Assembly (NCBI GenBank): GCA_016788805.1
Contig: JAEUSE010000040.1
Coordinates: 1-7,626, forward strand
Source: Candidatus Doudnabacteria bacterium
Lineage (GTDB): Bacteria > Patescibacteriota > Doudnabacteria > UBA920
Reading direction: 5' to 3'
DNA length: 7,626 nucleotides
Made by a program: the position numbers and the translations under genes. This document shows positions 5,097 to 7,626 of the stretch, piece by piece (the first letter of the stretch is position 1; every line of letters begins with the position of its first letter). The notes below the pieces were generated by a model. That model searched no databases and was not told the DNA's origin. It was given only the letters and a program-made list of their open reading frames with translations.

Positions 5097-5843
5097 ATGA
5101 GTAAGGCCGATGATAGGCGGGCTCTCAAAAGCCTGTCAAGTTCTGCTCAGCGCGCGCTGAGTGTTTTTAAGGGATTTGAAACGGTGGGGCTCGTGGCTGT
5201 GCCAGAGCTTTGTCTGGCACTCGAACAAACACCTTTACAACTTTTCGCGTTTTCTTGTCTTGGTGCATACCGCGGCAAGGAAGAGCTGAAGCTCGATATT
5301 TGGGAGACCTTGTTTTTTAAGCGATTTAGAAAACAGTTAGGGAAGTTTCTGCCGGCTTGTGCAGAAGCTGGGCTCTCCATGAAACTTTCGGTCGTTTTAC
5401 CTGACACCGAACCGGTAGAGACTTGGGGCTGGGAGAGAAGTCAGGGGTCCCTGACTGACGACTGTCGCCTTATTGCTGAGTGTGCCGAGGGCTTACCACC
5501 GGGGTGTGAAGTTGTACTCTGGTCAGATTTACTTGCGCAAACGAGATTGGGTTATGCCACTGCGTATGAGTGGGTGAGACAAACCGGGCCCGAGCTGCTC
5601 ATTGCAGGTGAGGCGCAGCACATTGCCAAGTCAAAGGCTTTTGCTGACATTCAGCTCAACGCCAATCCTCGGCGCGTTGCAGAGCGGCAGGTGGCCGCAT
5701 ACGCCCTTCAGGGTCAAGTTTTGGAACAACTTTTCCCTCGCACTATCTTCTTGCAGTCGGAAACACCGGCGGCCAGGAAAGATGTTATGTACAACCCGCT
5801 CCGGCAGCATCCGCTGCCGATCATCCATCCATTTACACTTTAA
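5097..5843 (+). CDS. Unknown protein B, paralogue of protein A
   Basis: No named family recognised. The 248-residue soluble product matches protein A in four ordered blocks: LQLFAFSC (47-54), KLSVVLPDTEP (96-106), GCEVVLWSDL (136-145), and AAYALQGQVL through FLQSETPAARKDVMYNPL (200-235), then PLPII. In the last block roughly 20 of 50 aligned positions are identical by eye. It is about 45 residues shorter than A, mainly between the third and fourth blocks and at the N-terminus. VVLWSDL followed by a helix, and the late YALQG helix with MYNP, are where a cyclodipeptide-synthase-like fold would place its WSDL strand and YxxxE helix, but the acidic residue is absent; this is a weak idea only. It has a strong ribosome site and possibly its own promoter, unlike A. 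A 14-codon ORF follows 11 bases after its stop. Confidence 0.8.
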   Translation: MSKADDRRALKSLSSSAQRALSVFKGFETVGLVAVPELCLALEQTPLQLFAFSCLGAYRGKEELKLDIWETLFFKRFRKQLGKFLPACAEAGLSMKLSVVLPDTEPVETWGWERSQGSLTDDCRLIAECAEGLPPGCEVVLWSDLLAQTRLGYATAYEWVRQTGPELLIAGEAQHIAKSKAFADIQLNANPRRVAERQVAAYALQGQVLEQLFPRTIFLQSETPAARKDVMYNPLRQHPLPIIHPFTL

Positions 5844-5854
5844 AGGAGGACGCC

Positions 5855-5899
5855 ATGAAATATTGGCACAGCTCGTGTGGCGGCATGCCGTCGCACTAA
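5855..5899 (+). CDS. Putative 14-residue micropeptide MKYWHSSCGGMPSH
   Basis: ATG at 5855 is preceded at 5 bases by AAAGGAGG (5842-5849), the best Shine-Dalgarno site in the window, which begins within the stop codon of protein B. The ORF ends in TAA, five bases before a strong terminator. The product is MKYWHSSCGGMPSH, rich in aromatic, His, Ser and Gly with one Cys. It is out of frame with protein B, so it is not a read-through tail. It could be a translated effector or precursor peptide, a decoy ribosome site, or the decayed start of a lost gene. Nothing in its sequence identifies a family. Confidence 0.5.
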   Translation: MKYWHSSCGGMPSH

Positions 5900-5903
5900 A
5901 ACT

Positions 5904-5942
5904 AACCGGACAGATAGTACTTATCTGTCCGGTTTGGGTTTT
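5904..5942 (+). terminator. Terminator after protein B and the micropeptide
   Basis: AACCGGACAGATA (5904-5916) pairs perfectly with TATCTGTCCGGTT (5922-5934) around GTACT, followed by the T-rich run TTGGGTTTT. The 13-bp stem is among the strongest in the window. Confidence 0.88.
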
Positions 5943-5950
5943 GTCGAGGA

Positions 5951-5990
5951 CATATAAAAACAACCTACAAGCGTAGGTTGTTTTTATATG
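5951..5990. terminator. Terminator of tRNA-Tyr (bidirectional)
   Basis: CATATAAAAACAACCTAC (5951-5968) pairs perfectly over 18 bp with 5973-5990 around loop AAGC. The A and T runs in the arms give a T tract in both directions. On the minus strand it directly follows the CCA end of tRNA-Tyr, overlapping it by two bases; on the plus strand it backs up the terminator at 5904-5942. Confidence 0.85.
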
Positions 5991-6074
5991 GTGGGCCGAG
6001 CAGGATTCGAACCTGCGAAGGCATAAGCCAGCTGATTTACAGTCAGCCCCGTTTGACCGCTTCGGTATCGACCC
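5989..6074 (-). tRNA. tRNA-Tyr (anticodon GTA)
   Basis: An 86-base class II tRNA on the minus strand. The acceptor GGGTCGA (6074-6068) pairs with TCGGCCC, with one T-G wobble, then A and encoded CCA (5991-5989). The anticodon stem GCTGA/TCAGC holds the loop CTGTAAA, giving anticodon GTA for tyrosine codons UAC/UAU. A long variable arm (tggcttatgcctt) and the T arm GCAGGTTCGAATCCTGC confirm the class II form. It stands alone with its own promoter and terminator, oriented against the flanking genes. Confidence 0.96.
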
Positions 6075-6090
6075 ATTAAATTGCTTACCT

Positions 6091-6119
6091 AGTTTAGCAA
6101 GTATATGCGCTTTTTTCAA
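6091..6119 (-). promoter_or_regulatory. tRNA-Tyr promoter
   Basis: On the minus strand TTGAAA (6119-6114), 17-base spacer, TAAACT (6096-6091) preceded by TGC, an extended -10. The start would fall within about 10 bases of the mature tRNA 5' end. Confidence 0.7.
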
Positions 6120-6130
6120 GTCTAAAATGG

Positions 6131-6139
6131 TGGTATACT
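6131..6139 (+). promoter_or_regulatory. Extended -10 of the winged-helix gene
   Basis: TGGTATACT, an extended -10 with TATACT at 6134-6139. No good -35 is seen at 17 bases (only a T run at 6111-6116). Predicted start near 6146, about 29 bases before the ATG. Confidence 0.55.
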
Positions 6140-6174
6140 GTATGCATTATATAACTTAATGTACCCCTGTTTCC

Positions 6175-6756
6175 ATGCAGCCGCACTTTCCGCACGCTCT
6201 TTTGGAAGATACCCCTGAAGCAGATATTATTAGTTTTTTGCTTTTTGCTCCGCCGCGCACTTTTTCTGCCCGGGAGCTTGGCGTTCGGCTGCAGCTACGA
6301 CCGAACAAGTTGGTGGATTGTTTGGCTCGCTTGGTGGAAGGGGGGCAGTTGGTGACCTGTACCCGCGGTTCTATTAAGTACTACAAACTTAACACGAAGC
6401 ATAAGTTTTATCCCGAGGTGCAGGAGCAGTTACTCAAGCGCAACAAACAGTATGATGACGAGTTGTTTACGGCTATTCGCAAGCTTGGCGTGAAAGCAGG
6501 TTTTTTGAGCGGTTTGTTTGTGGGCAAACCTGAGTTAGAGGTGGATGTTCTTTTGGTGGGAACCTTAAAACCCGAGAAGATTAAATCGTTTGTTGACGCC
6601 TGTGAGCATATGATGGGTCAGGAGGTAAATTACTGTGTTATGGAAGAACCGGAGTTTATTACCCGCCGAGATACGTTCGATAGATTTATAAAAGATATTT
6701 TTGATTACCCCTTCATCACGGTGGTAGATACTACCAAGAAGAAGCATGCTAAGTGA
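6175..6756 (+). CDS. Winged-helix DNA-binding protein with nucleotidyltransferase-like C-terminal domain
   Basis: The 193-residue product appears to join two domains. Residues about 14-75 look like a winged helix: FSARELGVRLQLRPNKLVDC (30-49) as the helix-turn-helix, LVEGGQLV (53-60) and a wing ending in KYYKLN. Residues about 95-185 resemble a minimal nucleotidyltransferase-fold domain: GFLSGLF (109-115), EVDVLLVG (122-129) in the place of the usual DxDLLVVG strand, then EVNYCVMEEPEFITRRD (150-166). The first metal-binding Asp appears replaced by E122 and the GS motif is reduced to SG, so catalysis is doubtful and a ligand-sensing or scaffold role is more likely. No Shine-Dalgarno site. It ends in TGA and overlaps the next gene by 11 bases, implying translational coupling. 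Confidence 0.75.
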   Translation: MQPHFPHALLEDTPEADIISFLLFAPPRTFSARELGVRLQLRPNKLVDCLARLVEGGQLVTCTRGSIKYYKLNTKHKFYPEVQEQLLKRNKQYDDELFTAIRKLGVKAGFLSGLFVGKPELEVDVLLVGTLKPEKIKSFVDACEHMMGQEVNYCVMEEPEFITRRDTFDRFIKDIFDYPFITVVDTTKKKHAK

Positions 6757-6988
6757 TATTGTTCAAATATATCTATCTTTCCTGAGTCACGTACCCGGGC
6801 AGTTCCGGGGATATGTTTCCATCTTGCTCGGACTATTCATTATTTATAGTATTGTCCAAATTATCCGACAGCAGTTTATTTGGATTATTGTGCTTATCGT
6901 GCTGTTGCCTACATCCGTGCCCATTCTACGAGGGGTGGTTGATGGGATTGTTCGTTTTCTCAAGTTTTTATTTGGTGGGGATAGCTAA
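6746..6988 (+). CDS. Small two-helix membrane protein
   Basis: Unknown function. The 80-residue product has two strongly hydrophobic segments, about 23-40 (YVSILLGLFIIYSIVQII) and 44-61 (FIWIIVLIVLLPTSVPIL), separated by RQQ, plus an amphipathic C-terminal helix about 64-77 (VVDGIVRFLKFLFG). The start ATG lies inside the last codons of the winged-helix gene (11-base overlap, different frame), preceded only by purine-rich GAAGAAG, so translation is probably coupled. The high hydrophobicity and tight overlap support a real gene; the alternative frame ORF at 6813 is a shadow. Confidence 0.7.
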   Translation: MLSDIVQIYLSFLSHVPGQFRGYVSILLGLFIIYSIVQIIRQQFIWIIVLIVLLPTSVPILRGVVDGIVRFLKFLFGGDS

Positions 6989-7012
6989 AGTCTGGCGTTG
7001 TGGATAAGTTGC

Positions 7013-7042
7013 GTAAGGGCTGTAAATGCCCTTATTTTATTT
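7013..7042 (+). terminator. Terminator after the membrane protein gene
   Basis: TAAGGGC (7014-7020) pairs with GCCCTTA (7028-7034) around loop TGTAAAT, followed by TTTTATTT. It separates the winged-helix unit from lexA. Confidence 0.75.
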
Positions 7043-7059
7043 ACCCTTGCGTAAGGGTA
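7042..7059. other. Second hairpin overlapping the lexA -35
   Basis: TACCCTT (7042-7048) pairs with AAGGGTA (7053-7059) around loop GCGT. The word TTGCGTAAGGG occurs both here (7047-7057) and at 7009-7019, so either copy of AAGGG could pair with either CCCTT. Confidence 0.5.
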
Positions 7060-7075
7060 TACGTTCGTATATATT
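7047..7075 (+). promoter_or_regulatory. lexA promoter
   Basis: TTGCGT (7047-7052), an exact 17-base spacer, then TATATT (7070-7075). Predicted start near 7082, giving a leader of about 35 bases with no clear Shine-Dalgarno site. Confidence 0.6.
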
Positions 7076-7094
7076 ATACGTGTACGAACGTATA
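7058..7094. promoter_or_regulatory. Probable LexA operator
   Basis: TATACGTTCGTA (7058-7069) and TACGAACGTATA (7083-7094) are perfect 12-bp reverse complements 13 bases apart, framing the -10. The left half also forms its own 14-bp palindrome TATACG-TT-CGTATA (7058-7071). GTTCG and CGAAC words resemble the half sites of Bacillus-type SOS boxes but in the reverse order and wider spacing. Confidence 0.6.
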
Positions 7095-7116
7095 AGCTAA
7101 TTGAGAAACCAAATGT

Positions 7117-7626
7117 ATGAGTAAAGATATCACGGAGCGCCAAAAAGAACTGTTGCAGTATATTGTGCGGCAAATTCGCGACCACAATTTGCCCCCGTCG
7201 GTTTCCGAAATGGCTGAGTACTTGAAAGTGAAGTCTAAGAACGCGGTGGCTAAGTTGCTCAAGAGTTTGGAAGATAATGGGTATATAAAAATCGATGGTA
7301 GAGCTCGGGGTATTACGGTTCTAGACGCGTTAGGAGAGACTTTAGAGAAAGGCCTTATTCGAGTACCACTCCTGGGTCGCATTCAAGCCGGTGGACCTAC
7401 ATTGGCGGAAGAACAAATAGAAGAGTGGGTGAACCTTCCTCAGACGTTGGTAAAAGGCAGGCGTGATGTATTTCTGCTAAAAGTTCGCGGTGAAAGTATG
7501 ATAAACGCTGGCATATATGAAGGAGACTTGGTTATAGTTCGTCCGACTAAAGAGGCGAAGAATAACGATATTGTAGTAGGGCTTCTGCACGACGAAGCAA
7601 CTGTAAAGCTGTTAATCTACGTAAAG
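7117..7626 (+). CDS. lexA: LexA repressor, missing its C-terminal end (runs off right edge)
   Basis: SOS-response repressor that cleaves itself when stimulated by RecA filaments. The 170 visible residues begin MSKDITERQKELLQYI, the usual LexA start. A winged helix spans about 1-68 (LPPSVSEMAEYLKVKSKNAV is the recognition region at 25-44). The cleavage bond is A91-G92 in GRIQAGGP; the catalytic serine is S127 in VRGESMINAGIYEGD and the catalytic lysine is K164 in EATVKLL. All key residues are present. The family is about 200 residues, so roughly 30 are cut off. ATG at 7117 is chosen over the overlapping ATG at 7113, which stops after three codons. The inverted repeat at its promoter implies autoregulation. 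Confidence 0.95.
   Translation, partial: MSKDITERQKELLQYIVRQIRDHNLPPSVSEMAEYLKVKSKNAVAKLLKSLEDNGYIKIDGRARGITVLDALGETLEKGLIRVPLLGRIQAGGPTLAEEQIEEWVNLPQTLVKGRRDVFLLKVRGESMINAGIYEGDLVIVRPTKEAKNNDIVVGLLHDEATVKLLIYVK

Noticed and set aside
5844..5899. Micropeptide as a frameshifted C-terminal extension of protein B
   Set aside because: Protein B already ends after the conserved MYNPL...LPII block, like protein A, and the small ORF has its own ribosome site in another frame.
5602..6119. Overlapping ORFs on both strands across the end of protein B and tRNA-Tyr
   Set aside because: They run through terminator palindromes and a tRNA gene, and are out of frame with protein B's conserved blocks.
6754..6756. 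UGA recoding, known in some Patescibacteria
   Set aside because: The winged-helix gene ends naturally at this TGA with the next gene overlapping, and no other gene here contains an internal TGA in frame.

Overview
The window is 7.6 kb of compact bacterial chromosome. It reads with the standard bacterial code: TAA, TAG and TGA all end convincing genes, so UGA is not recoded. Gene content suggests an uncultured Patescibacteria/CPR-type lineage, roughly Parcubacteria-like: a short EF-Ts, a YerC/YecD-type TrpR homologue, a winged-helix plus degenerate nucleotidyltransferase protein, small intergenic gaps, and few Shine-Dalgarno sites. That placement is inference; no rRNA or long marker is present to prove it.

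Left part (1-3649): a minus-strand rpmE-prfA pair (ribosomal protein L31, then release factor 1 running off the left edge) is transcribed away from a plus-strand unit rpsB-tsf-TPR protein-tRNA-Thr, which ends at a strong terminator at 3616-3649. The two units share one 43-bp control region in which the opposing promoters interlock. Four gaps in this part (prfA leader, rpsB leader, rpsB-tsf, tsf-TPR) each hold a long imperfect inverted repeat made of short repeated words. Each repeat has a different sequence but the same design.

Middle part (3650-5990): a TrpR-superfamily regulator follows a promoter overlapped by two back-to-back palindromes, one with a core very close to the E. coli trp operator. 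Its 3' end can pair with the terminator that follows, a possible attenuator for the next gene. Then come two tandem proteins of unknown function (4123-5004 and 5097-5843). They are clearly paralogues of each other, sharing four ordered sequence blocks. Their layout faintly recalls tRNA-dependent cyclodipeptide synthases. Directly after the second lies a 14-codon ORF with a perfect Shine-Dalgarno site, closed by a strong terminator. This 4.0-6.0 kb block is the best candidate for something undescribed.

Right part (5989-7626): tRNA-Tyr on the minus strand; then plus-strand winged-helix/nucleotidyltransferase-like protein overlapping a small two-helix membrane protein; then a lexA gene cut by the right edge. 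The lexA promoter is framed by a perfect 12-bp inverted repeat that looks like its own operator.

No CRISPR array, insertion sequence, integrase or replication origin was seen.
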